From: Isoetes taiwanensis | Lineage: Eukaryota > Streptophyta > Lycopodiopsida > Isoetales > Isoetaceae | Assembly: GCA_021234155.1 (NCBI GenBank) | Contig: JAJEKV010000107.1 | Span: 310,001 to 374,000 of the forward strand | Length of the DNA: 64,000 bases | Reading direction: 5' to 3' | Part shown: one piece after another, positions 22,301 through 35,800 of the stretch | How the letters are laid out: every line of letters begins with the position of its first letter | Numbering within the stretch: position 1 is the first letter of the stretch | Notes under the pieces: model-generated | The model's input: the letters and a program-made list of their open reading frames with translations, nothing else | Told to the model about the DNA's origin: nothing | Database searches by the model: none | Position numbers and translations under genes: made by a program

Positions 22301-23874
22301 GAAGGCCTAGAAAAGCCAAGGGAGATAGCTTTTGTTTCTTCTCAAAGGGTTATGAAGGTGGGACTGGAGAAAAATTATCACTCTTTAATGCTCTTTTCTG
22401 GTTTCTTTTCTGCATATCCATGATCAAGATCTATTGATCTGCTAAGGATTTCCATGAGCCATCAAGGGAGAGTTTATTCTCCAAAGGTCTGTTTGTTATC
22501 AATCACACAGAGGTATCATATAGTAATAGTAGTGCTACTGTTTCTTTTATGCTTGCTTCAGAACAGGGTGCTTTTAGGCCATAGTTACAACTCCAATACT
22601 TAAATGCAGCTCTATTCTCTTTCCCTAGTTAATGGGATTCTCCCACTTGGGTTTAAAACCAGGTGATGAGTTGATGGATTGTGTCTGGTTGACTTCAAAA
22701 TTGTTGCTGACCAAGAAGTGTAAAATATCATTATGTTTTTATATTGACTATTTGTGCCCAATTTTGGCAGTTTGGAAACTTGGAAGTGCAGTAGGGCTTA
22801 CACAAATGCACTAGCAGGATTTATATTTGGGTAAACATGGCCGCCTTTTTTCAGAAAAATAAAACAGCTTCGGAGATTCCAAATGAATAAAGTGTGCAAT
22901 GACACAACATTAGTTTAATGCCTAACATGTTCTTACAACTAAATTATGTGGGTGTATATCATCAAAAATCTAGGACATGCACACCTTTTTCTACCTCACT
23001 AACTGCTAGTGGAGGCCATGCACATTTTGACAAGGATATCACTTATTCCATCCTAATTCCTAAACAAGTCCACAAAATAAATTGTGACAGATAGACCAAC
23101 AATATTAGAAGGTATATCTTTGTAAAAAAGATTAGATATCATCACAATTGTTTTACTCGCACGATCATCAACTTTGCTATCCAATAAATTAGTGATTACT
23201 ATAAACAGAAGCACTCGTCACAGGGCCCAGCTAGAAGAAAAGGAGGAAAATTCACAAACCACAATTTCCTACTATATTGATGCATATAATTAAATCCAAT
23301 ATGACTTAGTTGTGACGAACACAATAGGAATTAAATCCAACTTGGCTTGAGATATTAGGAACACAATAGGCGATATCAACTCCCTAATAAAGTGTTTGAA
23401 TATGCAGTTCCCACAAATGTAGAAAGAGTCTCCAACCATCAAAAACGTTGCATATTCTCCTCCAAGGGTGCGAAACCTTAACTTTTGCATCGTATATCTT
23501 ATATACAACATAAGGTGGCCTTTGCACTGGACTGGACGCGATAAGTTGGTGAAGAGAAAGCGTTAGCGGACCCTAGCGCCGCCAGTGATAAGTTTCTTGT
23601 AATACATAATGGCATTATAATAATCCTGGTGATATAATCTTACAAGTTGCTAGTCAATGGAACCCAACATCAAAAGTATAATCGAATTTTCACCATCCAT
23701 TCAAATTCACTTGAATGTTGCTTAATGGATTGCAGCATAGTTGACTTCAGCGGCCAACAATTCCTAATGAGATGCAAAAACAAGTGTGACAAGTTGACAT
23801 AATCACATTTTTTATATAATTGGTGCATACATCCCCCCAAACATTCCCTAAGCTTCATTATTAAGTTCTTGTAT
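19397..23874. other. Intergenic stretch without a recognised gene
   Basis: Mostly AT-rich. A more GC-rich island (about 21460-21870) has overlapping ORFs on both strands, none matching a family. Long T and A runs near 20708-20725 and 20465 suggest decayed retro-tails. The 3' UTR of the minus-strand CNNM-like gene should lie just below 23875. Confidence 0.5.
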
Positions 23875-26800
23875 TCATGTACCATTGCCGAGTAATGGCT
23901 CGGTCAGACTATATCGTGGCTCCGTCGTATTGTCATTAATTCTAACATTCTTGAAACTACTAGAACGTTGTGTACCTTGACGACCAGAATTAACCTGCAA
24001 AAGAGGACGGAGTATCATTTAGAATAACATATTTATAGATAGAGTCCATTCAATGACGTAGTGAACTCATACAATTTTGAAAAGATTTTATCCTGATCAG
24101 ATCTTATATTTTGATGACAATCACTTTAAGGACTCACCATTAAACGGTGGGAACCAACGCGACGCACAATGGAGGAAATCCTTGATGTCGGACCTGATAC
24201 AACTCGAATCCTGCTTTCCACTTTGCTCTTATTACCACGTGCTAATTTAATAAATATGATAAATCACCATTTTGGCTTACCTTTTATGAACATCAATATA
24301 TTCATCCGTTTCATCTACAATTTCTTCCTGTTTTAAAAATATAGGGAATCTTAGAAAGTAATATTGAAGGAAAACAAACTCATACACACATATAGTCTTC
24401 CTTACTTGGAGTAATTCTTCTATCACATCTTCTAGTGTAATGATACCTATAACTTCTCCCTCATTATCAGTATCTTCTGTGACCAACCCAGATTTCAGTT
24501 GATCATTAGGGAAACACTCGTCTTTTTGTATTTCAACATTCACATTCATGTTCTTCAATCCAGTTTGGTCTATTGGGGATACAAAATCGTCGTATTGTAT
24601 GCATTTCTCAAGATCATATTGCTGGACTAGATTCTCATTTTGGAAACTAACTGCTTGACCTGTCTTTCTAGCACTTCTATTTTGTCTCATTGGATCTATT
24701 AAGCCTTGCTCATCATGCTGCTTCCTGACTTTTGTTTTAATAACTGCTGCCATATGACTATTTCCGTGCTGAAACTCGTTCAAGATGTCATATAGCGGCA
24801 TATCTGCTGGCACCCTGCAACATGATCATAATGAACTCGGCCATGCCATTTATATATGAAGCAAAAAATGCACGTCTATAGTTGTTGAATTTGTACCTTG
24901 GAATTCTACGAATTGAACAATCACCAACATGAGTTTCAGTCTCTGCACGAACAGTTAGAAGGTTTTTCACCTGAAAATGTCCAAAACGTTATCACAATCT
25001 AATATTTTTTGCAGTCTTCGCACTAAGGAGTATTTTAGCACTTACCAACAAAAGCCCTGTAATGTTGCGTGGGTTTCCAGCATAGACTGGGACGCGACTA
25101 TGTCCACGTGCAAGAATTTTTCCCATGGCTTCCCTGGAATCGTTCAAAACTATATAATCGTCTTAAAACCTTAATAATAATGTAGTAAATTGGTATGGTT
25201 TCATCAAATGGTCATGTATGATAAATTACATACCAATCCAAACTTGAAGTCACATCAAGTGAAAATGTAGATTCAATAGGCGTCATGGCCTCCTCAGCGG
25301 TCTGATGAATGAGTTGGATCAAGGGAATGAGCCAAACTTGCCCTATAAAATTAAGCTCATGTAATCCAAACCTTTGTTGTGAGGTCAAGAGCACCGTTGA
25401 TAATAGTAGTTTCATCGTGTGTGAGCTCTCCTCCTTTTCCAGCCTACAAAGAGATTGTGCTACATAGCATTTAGCAAATGTTTTTTAAGATGCAAAATAA
25501 TTTGAAAAGGTTTCTTCTGAGTTCTAAGCATACCGCTTCGCTATGTATTAGAACAAACGCCTTCAATTGTGCACGTCTAAATAGAGCAGATTCATCATGT
25601 CCAAGCAATGCATCCAATATCTGCACACTTGCCCAAACACGTCACCACCAAACAAATGGAAGAAGTCATACAAATTCAAAATTGGAATGCATGGTAAATT
25701 CTATACATCACATAATAACTTGGATTACTATTTCCAGGAAAATCGTTTAAGTAGATATTCAAGGAAGCCAAGCAAAACGGTCAGAAAGTATTTTGGCGTC
25801 GTGGGAAGGTTGTAGTCAAACAAGAAATGGCATAGAGATGCGACACCACCAGAATTCTATATTGGAACATAAACAGTCTAAATACGACAAAGGTGGATAT
25901 GATGGGAGATATCTTAGGGCATGCAGATTTAGTGTTCTTTTTGGAGACATGTGAGAATGAAGAACACAGGACATTACACATTGTTGGATTTAAATTGTTG
26001 CATTTATGGAACTATAAGCATTGGAGATTGAAGGGCCACGGGGGCATTGCATGTTATGTCAGTCAGGAAATGAGACATCTAATAAAAGTGGTGTGTGGAC
26101 TTGGGTCTAAGCAACATATTTGGGTTGAGATTTCTGCGCAGGCAGGGAAGGTGTTTATAGCAGTTGCTATTTCCCACCATGCGATTCTCCAATATATAAT
26201 GGTGAAATGCTGGACAGAGATGACCTCTTTTTTCACTTGGAACAAGACGTTCTTAAACTGTTGCGTCAAGGAGAGACACTTCTTATGGGGGATTTTAATG
26301 GGTGTATTGGCAACAAACAAACAGCAATTGAGAGCGTAGAAGGAGAAGCAATATGGCTAGACATGATCGATGATCAAGAACTAATGCAATATGGGTGGAG
26401 TAGAGTGTCGACGGATAAAAGAAGGTGGCCTACCCTCAAGGTAATAATCTATTGAGTATGCGCATGGGATTTAACATGATAGTTTACAATGGTATAGACA
26501 AATATCCAAATTCGGGGAAGCTGACATGTAGAGGCGCTATTGTGATTGACGTAGTGATAGCAAGACCGCAGTTTATGGAGCAGGTGGTAGGTTTTGAGAT
26601 TGGGGACGAAAGACCGGAATCTGACCATATGCCAATTTTTGTTTCATTACGTGTTGGCAGATTTGAGACATTCAAGGCAGCTGCTCATGACATCCCAAGA
26701 ATCGTTATGCGTTACCATAAGGCTGAAAAATATGAGTCCTTTTGTAGTTATAGGCATCCAAAATGATTTGGCCAGATCAAGCAGAGGATATCAGTACATT

Positions 26801-29800
26801 GCTTAGTACATTGGTACTAGAAACTACTACAAAGTGTTATATGTCTTAAAGAAAGCTGAAGGGACACCTGATTAAAGGAGAGCAGTGAAGGGTGGAATAC
26901 ATGAAGATGGTGAAACCAAAGAAGAAGAAATTCTTATATAAAAAGCATTTGCAAATGATTGATGAATTGCTTAAGGAGCCCAAGAAGTTCTGGAATAGGA
27001 TCAAACCGAAGTTAAAACATTTTGCTGTGTTGAGGAAGAAAGGCCTATTGGAATATATCCGTAAGCTATACCATATTCCAAGTATAGAAGACAATACATC
27101 AGTGAAGTACATGGATGGAGGCGAATGGAAGTTCACATTAGAGGATATAAGGAGGGTCTACAAGCATTATCGAATGGGAAGGCCGCGGACACTATGGGGT
27201 TAGTAGCTGAAATGTTTAAATGGACAGGGCCAAAAACTTAGGAAGCTCTTTGGAAATTGATGAATGGAGTATTAAGAGAGGGCTTCCCCACATGTGGCAT
27301 AAACAGAAACAGACCCAAACAATTATAGAATGATAATGATTAGCAATCCTTTTACAAAGCTTTTTGCCACCATTGTTATAACAAAATCAGTAGGTGGACC
27401 GAAGAGAACAAACAGGGCAAAGTGGCAAGCAGGCTTTAGGCCCATGTGTTTTAGCTCGCATAGACAAAGGAATACCATACAATGGGTGGTTTCACCAAGA
27501 ATGTAGAAAACAAAGGCTGAGGTTTAAGAGGGCAAAATGGGATGCAAAACTTAAAGAAAGGAAAGAATATGTCAAATTGGTTACGAGAAAGAAAACGGCA
27601 CATCTGTATAAAAAGCATCAGGAAATGATAATGGACCTTCTTAAGCATTTAAAAAGATTTTGAGACAGGTTAAAGCTATATCAAAATGTTGGGGCTATAT
27701 TGAACGTTGCAGCTCTTTTTGAGGAAAACACAAAATTTGTACCACATTCCAAATTAGAATGAATCTTGCATAGATGACAGGTATGATGGAGAGTATCTTT
27801 TATTCACATTGGATGATATACACTATGGTTTACAAAAGTTGTTTAATAATAAAGCTGCTGATGCAGATAGTCTTATAGCTGAAATGTTCAAGTGGGCGGG
27901 TGATGGAGTTGCTGCTAGCTTGTTAAGTTGTTTAATGCAGTGCTACGAGAGGGCTTTCCACAAGCATGGAAACAAACAGAGTAGTTCCACTCTACAAAGC
28001 AGGCAATAAATTTGATCCAGCTAATTATCAAATGATCATGGTTAGTAGTTTATATGCTAAGCTTTTTTACAGTCATTCGAGATTTAAAAATTAGCATGTG
28101 GGCTGAGGATGATAATGTTAGAGAAGTGGGACAAGTTGGGTTCAGACCCAGAAGGTCCATTATTGACCATTTGGTCAATATGCGTGCAATGATAGATTCT
28201 ATTATTGGAAAAAAAAAAACCTATATGCTGCCTTTGTTGACTTCTCCAGGGCTTTTGATATAGTGAACAAAAAAAATCTATGGGAAAAAATGGATGATTC
28301 AAGCATTCCTGTTGAATACAGACAAGTTGGAAAGCTATATGAAAAGGTACTGATTCAATTGTTCTTTTTATATGTAAATTCTTGTAATAATTTAGTGGAG
28401 AGTAATGTGGGAGTAAAACAGGGGCATCCTCTATCGCCTACATTATTTCGTCTTTTGTAGACCAACTTGAATGCTGGATGCGGGACCATGGTGGAGATGA
28501 AATGCCTATAAATGGGTATGTTCTTATGCTACTTTTATATGCTGATGATGTGGTAGTGCTATCTAGGAGCATACAGGGATTACAACGGCATTTGAATGGG
28601 CTTTCATTATTTTGTGATGCAAAAGACATGCAAGTTAATATGGGTAAGACCAAAGTGATTGTGTTTGGGGCAAACAAGACTGATCATTTAAAGTTCTATT
28701 ATCAAGGTGAACTTGTAGAAATTACCAATAGCTACAAGTATCTTAGGATATTAGTGGATAAGAGTCCAAATTGAAACCAAGTAGTGGAGCAAAAAGTAAA
28801 CGATGGCCTCAACTGTATGCAATGCTATGGATGTGAACTAAGGGATCCTGGATTGGCATTGGAGACTTGAAAAAAGGTTGAGAAATTTCAAAATAAATTC
28901 TTTGAACTTGGAACAAAAATACAAACTCTCTATGATATGATATTCGCAGGATGTGGGATGCTCACACGGAGGCAGAGGCGCTTTGCAAACTCCTTAATTA
29001 TATATCTATAAGGTGTTATATATTAAGGGCTGGTTTGCTGATGCCACTCAGTGGATGGCACGATGGAAAAAAAAAAACATTTAGGATTTAGTTTTGCATA
29101 AAGATGATATCCGCATATGAGTCAAAATGAATGTTCTTCAGAGGCCATAGAGAGATGAAGTAGTTAAAAGGGAGTTTTATAGGGTCCATATTAATCCCAC
29201 ATTGTAGGAGGCATAGTATTTGTCAGAGGGGATTTTCACGAAGCATAGGCGTGCCATCTGCAGGATGAGGCTGAGCTCACATAGGCTTGGTGTTGAAGTA
29301 GGCAGGTGGAATGACATTCCTCACGAGCTTATATTGTGTAAGATATATGAGGCAGGGATACTTGAAGATGAGGAACATGTACTTCTACATTGACATGCTT
29401 ACAGAGATATTTGAGAGAAGCATAATGTATGTGCTGACGCGTTGATGGCTTTCTTTAATTTTTCAGGATCACGTATTAGGAGATGTATCATTGATATTTC
29501 GAGTGTAGAACGATGTTTTAAGAACCTTAAAAGTAGACGAGTTAGAGGTAGGAGAGACTAATGAATTACTATCAGAAGATGCATTAGATGATTTGTTTTA
29601 TAATATTGAATGAATGTCTTATAGACTTGACAGTCTCACAGGCATAATAACTTATAGACATGAATCTACCCCTTCCATTCTCTATATAGTCTATCAAATA
29701 GAAAAAGAAAAAAGGCACGGCTATAATTTCACAATCATAGAATAGTTTTTGGTGGGGATGACAGAATGAGTTTTCTGGCAGATTTGAAAAACATGTGGCA

Positions 29801-32800
29801 TCGAAAATGCCAAAAAGCTTAGTCCATGATCATTTAAAAATATACTAAAAATTTTTCCACCATAGAAAAAAGAATTAGAAGCTATCACCCTTAGGTCTTT
29901 AAATGTACACAAAATATGCCCCACCAAAACCCACTCTCTCCCTAAAGGCCTGCCCCTTAACAGGGGGCAATCCAAAAAACAAGCCTTTATTTATTTAGAG
30001 ATCAATTTGAAGACTACAAGGGGAACCAGGAAAGAGAGGAAAAAAGAATGCTAAAGCTATGTCGACATTTATGATCATTAGAGCATGACACACATCTGAG
30101 AAGCTTACCTTTCCAATCGGGAAAGCAACAAGATAACATATACACATAAGGATCCGTACAAGCCAGACAAGATTTGCTCCAACGGCTAAACCATAACGAG
30201 AACAAATTGCTTGAGGAATAACCTGTACATCATGCAACATATGATCAAATTGGTTGGTTTTGGATGATCAAGGACAAAACGGACTTCAAATCACTCACTA
30301 CTAATGCCTAACAAGATTCTTTAATTTCCGACAAATTTATTTGCCTTCTAGTCTTTGAGCAGATTAATCATACTTCGAGCGGTCTCTTTCCCTCCTCCCT
30401 CCATTCACACCTCATATGAGATGATGCTTCTAGAATGTGTTAAAAGGGGCCGGGAAGGGGGATCATTTGATAAAGGATGGTATGCACTTGGATGTGCAAA
30501 TGGGGAGAATGAGATAGGTACTTGAATGGCAAAAGCTGTATCTAAAAGATACCCACAAAAGATAAGAAGTATTTATCCCAAGGGTAAAATGATCAATATT
30601 AGTAAAGTAAAAGAGTCATTTTAAAAGAAAAAAAAATGAGGGATCAAAAGCTAATATCAACAAAACTTATCTAAAAGTGACTAAGCGGAGTTTCCCATGG
30701 GCATGAAACCTCCAGGTTTTCTGGAGGTCGAATAGCAACACTGATATTCCCATGAATAGTCGAGGTTGGAACCTGAGATCCAAGAAAGGCCTTGCCATTT
30801 CTCGACGCCCAGGTCCAGTTCTAAATTTGTTCTTGCATGCAGATGCTACGAGGTTGTCTTCTTGTGTGCAGACGATGCTTCTTTCTGATCATTTCCATTC
30901 CAAATAGCCAAGAACAAAAATGACATTTAAGTGTCCATGTGAATGATGTTTGTTTGGCGTCAAGGTCGATCTTGCCATGCGGCTTCGAAATCTAAGGTAA
31001 TCAAGCCAAGGGTGGTTTCCCATGGGCATAGGACCTGAAAGTTTAATCGAAGATCTCCTTTTGTCTTCTTGCGTAGCTCGATTTGCCTACTTGTATCTCA
31101 TATGTTTTTTTTTTATGGTTGGGGGTGTTGGGGAGATCATTTGATAAAGGATGGTATGCACTTTGATGTGCAAATGGGGAGAATGAGATAGGTACTTGAA
31201 TGGCAAAAGCTGTATCTAAAAGATACCCACAAAAGATAAGAAGTATTTATCCCAAGGGTAAAATGATCAATATTAGTAAAGTAAAAGAGTCATTTTAAAT
31301 TAAAAAAAAAAATGAGGGATCAAAAGCTAATATCAAAACTTATCTAAAAGTGACTAAGCGGAGTTTCCCATTGGCATGAAACCTCCAGGCTTTCTGGAGG
31401 TCGAATAGCAACACTGATATTCCCATGAATAGTCGAGGTTGGAACCTGAGATCCAAGAAAGGCCTTGCCATTTCTCGACGCCCAGGTCCAGTTCTAAATT
31501 GTGCAGACGATGCTTCTTTGTGATCATTTCCATTCCAAATAGCCAAGAACAAAAATGACATTTAAGTGTCCATGTGAATGATGTTTGTTTGGCATCAAGG
31601 TCGATCTTGCCATGCGGCTTCGAAATCTAAGGTAATCAAGCCAAGGGTGGTTTCCCATGGGCATAGGACCTGAAAGTTTAATCGAAGATCTCCTTTTGTC
31701 TTCTTGCGTAGCTCGATTTGCCTACTTGTATCTCACATGTTTTTTTTTTTTTCTTTTTTGGTTGGGGGTGTGTTGGGGAGGGGGTTCTAGAGGGGGGGTC
31801 TTCTTGTTGGTATTGCTTCATGCCAAAAAAAAAAAATTTCGAGGTACACGTGACTGGGTTGAAGTAGACCCAACCTTGTCGCGTAGCAAGAAATTTTCAA
31901 GTTACATAGATGATGTTTTAGGGCACAGCTCGATTAGGCAATTACCTGTGCCGACATTGCCATGTGGCAAGGCAAGAACGAGAACGAGAATTTCCGTTAC
32001 CTTCCCTTTGCCGGAGTTCATCCTACATACCTCAAAAATTTGGATGGTGGAGGCATCTGAAAATCTCAACTCTGTCTAGCTTTGTCTTCTAGGTTGCAAA
32101 TATTTGTTGTAGATGCACCTGTTTTGTAGTCTTCATCACCAGTTTTAAAGTTTTAGGATTTGGGGCAGTAATAGGAATTGTTGCCCTCTTAGAATGGTTT
32201 CCCTTGAACCAGTATGAATGGGTAGACCTGGATGCCAAACCTGGATGTATGATTCCCATAAACAACAGACCTCAGCCTCCTTTCTTGGTAGCACGAATCT
32301 GAGTCGATGGATGTGCAAAATGATAAAGCAGGTCCCAATCTTGGTCTTTACGTTAGCTTGTCTTTAAACAGGTGAAGTGCTCATGTGAACACCAGGCATG
32401 TCATTCTGACCATCTGAAAACCTGAAATTCTAGTTCCATGGGAAACCATCCTTAACGTATGGGTTTGGCTGACATGAAACTCGAAAATCCAGAACAATGG
32501 AGCATTGGGAGGGCGGGGTGTACCCGGCCGGGGATGGACGTAAACCCGCCGCTACCTTGCTTGTGGTTGACAGGGATAATCGGTCATTAGTCACGTCTGT
32601 ATGGGTCAGTGGTCAACACTGGTTACCGGACGATATCATCGGTCTCTCTTCATTGTGCCTCGTGGAGAACCCCGCCACAAAACGAGTCCTTCCATTGGCT
32701 CCTATTTATTCCATTAACTTCTGCTTGGCCTTTGGTAGCGATCAATTGCAGGCCTATGGTCGAATTTGTTAAAAGGCATCTAACCCAACAAGGATATTAT

Positions 32801-35800
32801 AGGTTCAAGTCCTATTAAGCCCCTGAGCCTAAGCCTAACCAAGCATATTCCTAATTACCTAACAAAGCATCCATGCTTACTTTGCTTTGGAAGCCTGTCT
32901 TGATTACCTTGTTAAGACTATCATGATTACCTTGTAAGACAATCAATAACCTTGTAAAATCAAGTATCGGATTGTTGCTGAGAAGTCCAAGTCGATCCTA
33001 AAATTTTCACATGCTGGAACACATCATCTGAAAAGCTCAATAAAGACTTGCTTTGTTTTGTAGAAGAGAAATCTCCGTTTTATCTTTATCTTCTAGCAAA
33101 GCCAGAGTTAACTAAAAATTAGAAAATCATAGGAATGATCTTGGTTTCTTCTTTGATTTGATGATATGGCACCATGGCCAAACTCAAACTACGCCCTAAC
33201 AAGGATCTGCCCTTAGGGTGCATCCTCGTTAGGGAATTCGGAAGCCTTGCCCTTTCTTCGTGGCAAAAGGTTTTCTGGTCTTATTCTTTTTGCTCAATAC
33301 AATTTCATCCTCCGTTGTAAGGGCAGCTTCAGAAAACATAGCAAAATCTCCTCCTTTTCTAGCTAGAGCTACTAATTACATATTTTGTCTTCTAACTGGA
33401 GGATTTAGAAGGCTTTCAATGAAAATGCTATGCCTTCATTTTGATAGAAAATTTACCAAAATGCCCCTACAATTTGGCCGTTTTTTTAAATATAATATAT
33501 TCAAATATTGTACATCAACAAATTCTTGTATTTACCAAAATATGTTTTTGTGCCAAAAAATAGCAGTGGGGAAAAGGCCAACGTCGCCTTCTCCAAAAGT
33601 AGCATTCTCTCCCTTCTATCCAATTTCTTCAAATGCCTTTGGTACCGAATCAAAATTTTTTAATTTGCATGTGAATTTGTCTTCTTCTGAAATTTCTTTG
33701 TCTTCTACTGACTGAAATCTTCTTGATTTGGTTTCTTGCATCATTTCCAAATTTCTTTGTCTTCTACTAATTGAAATCTTCTTGATTTGGCTTCTTGCAT
33801 CATTTTCAGGTTAGAAGCAGTTGCGTTCAATGGGAATGGTCGTGGTTTGAGGGTTTTTCCTTGTTGACATTGATATGGAGCAAGCACGGGGGAGTGGCCC
33901 ACAGCATTTGGGTTATGAAAATATGGCAAATTCCATATAAATTAATATTCCTAGATGTTGCCTAGTAATATAAGACAAGGGATATTAATATTCCTCAATG
34001 AACATTTGACAATACAACCATTGTAATATTTATGAAAAGGGTCGAATCACTAATATTGGGGCAGGGTCGTGATATTATTAGTTCCAAATAGCTATTTTAA
34101 TATAAAAGGCAAGTGCCTGCTAAAAAAAAGACCGAAGTCGTCAAGACATCTATAAATAAAAAACTTCAATTGAAGTTATCTCCACAACCAGAGCTCAGAT
34201 TGTTGCGGTTTTTTCTTCTCTAGAACCGTCTCGGGATTTAGTTTTCGAATTGGGTGAACACTTTCCATAGAGAGTAATGGCCGAAAACGTATAATATCCA
34301 AAAATGTGACAAGGGGTCACAGATAATTGCCACAACACATCGCAATTTGTGACTATTGAATCCTATCTATTCTCTAAGCCAATTATTGTTCCTTCAGAGT
34401 CTACGTAGCTTGATCAATCCTAAAAGCCAGAAGCTACAGCTAATGTGTTGTATTTGCCATAACCCGGTGGAACCAGTGGATCCAGTTGGGTGGTTAATGG
34501 TGCTCCAGTTGAGTGGTTAATAGTGTTGCCATATCAGTTGTGCATGTATCTGTGGTGCGTGAATAGTGGTTAATGGTGCTGCCCTATCAGTTGTGCGTGA
34601 ATAAAGATCATATTAGCCGATGCTCTATTCTTTTATTGTGTGAACTATAATTTTATGTTGTTCCAACAACCCAAATATCCTCAATCGTATCAGACATGGC
34701 CCTAGTCTGCTTTATGACCATTTGCTTGTGCCATAGCCTTTCAAGCCAATTTTTTTTAACAAAATCGCAGATACGCCAACCCATGCTGCTGTATGAAATG
34801 TCTACAGAGACACCGGTCCAATCTGTAGGAACAGGAGCTCCTTATTCACCAATTATTGGCCCAGACATAATGCTCAAATCTCTCAAAGCCATTTAAATGG
34901 AGTCCTCGATACCTTACATATGTTACAGATTAGTGTTTGGGCAAACTTGTTAGGTCCTATCGAAAAAATGTCCTATGATTACTTTGACCCGTCGGATATC
35001 TTATGTTTAGAGCCAGAAATTTAGATTGTCTTGATAGAAAACTATAAGAAAACTTACCGGAAAAATTCCTACGAAAACGGTACACCAACTTAACCGGAAA
35101 ATTTGCGATTTCAACCGCTTGGTATTTCAACCGCTTGGTTTATAGTGTTCCCGGACTTTGCCCAACACTTTTAGAGATAGAAAGGGCAAATCTTAATGCA
35201 AAAGCGGCAAAATAAGGGAAGAAACTTACAAGCATCAAAGCTCGGCCAACTCAAATTGCCAAATTTATACAATTACCGATAAGTATGAAGGACAAACCAG
35301 CAGAAACTAGCACGTGGTTGAGGAGGTCAAGAAAAACAAACCAATAGAGCCAATTACTGATATGAAAACTACCATCGCTGCCACTTTTCACACGTCATAC
35401 ATGTAATTTGATTTAATGCGTATCAGCATTAATATGTGTTCAATGATACCGTGTGTTGCCAGATCAAGTGCACTCAATTGCAAATCGCATACTCTGCCAT
35501 ACAACTGATCCAGTTCAGTCAACCAATAGGACCCCTTCATTGACTGAACACACAGATCGACAAATGGATTTGCCAAAGAAGTTGTCAAACAAAACTGACC
35601 TCTCTAAAAATTTAACAATTTGATTGATGTTCAATCACAAATTTGATTGATGTCCAATCATAGTGGTCCTCCTACGATCCTCCCATGACAATCCTGCTTG
35701 AACTATGCAATCACAACAATCCTTTCCATAGTGCATTCTTGATGTTCCTAACACTCCAACATCACAGTTCGAAGATACAAGGAAACGTTAGCTAGGAATG

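Noticed and set aside
31657-32079. 140-codon ORF in the duplicated intron region
   Set aside because: Translates homopolymer T and A runs and low-complexity sequence; no family, inside an intron on the opposite strand.
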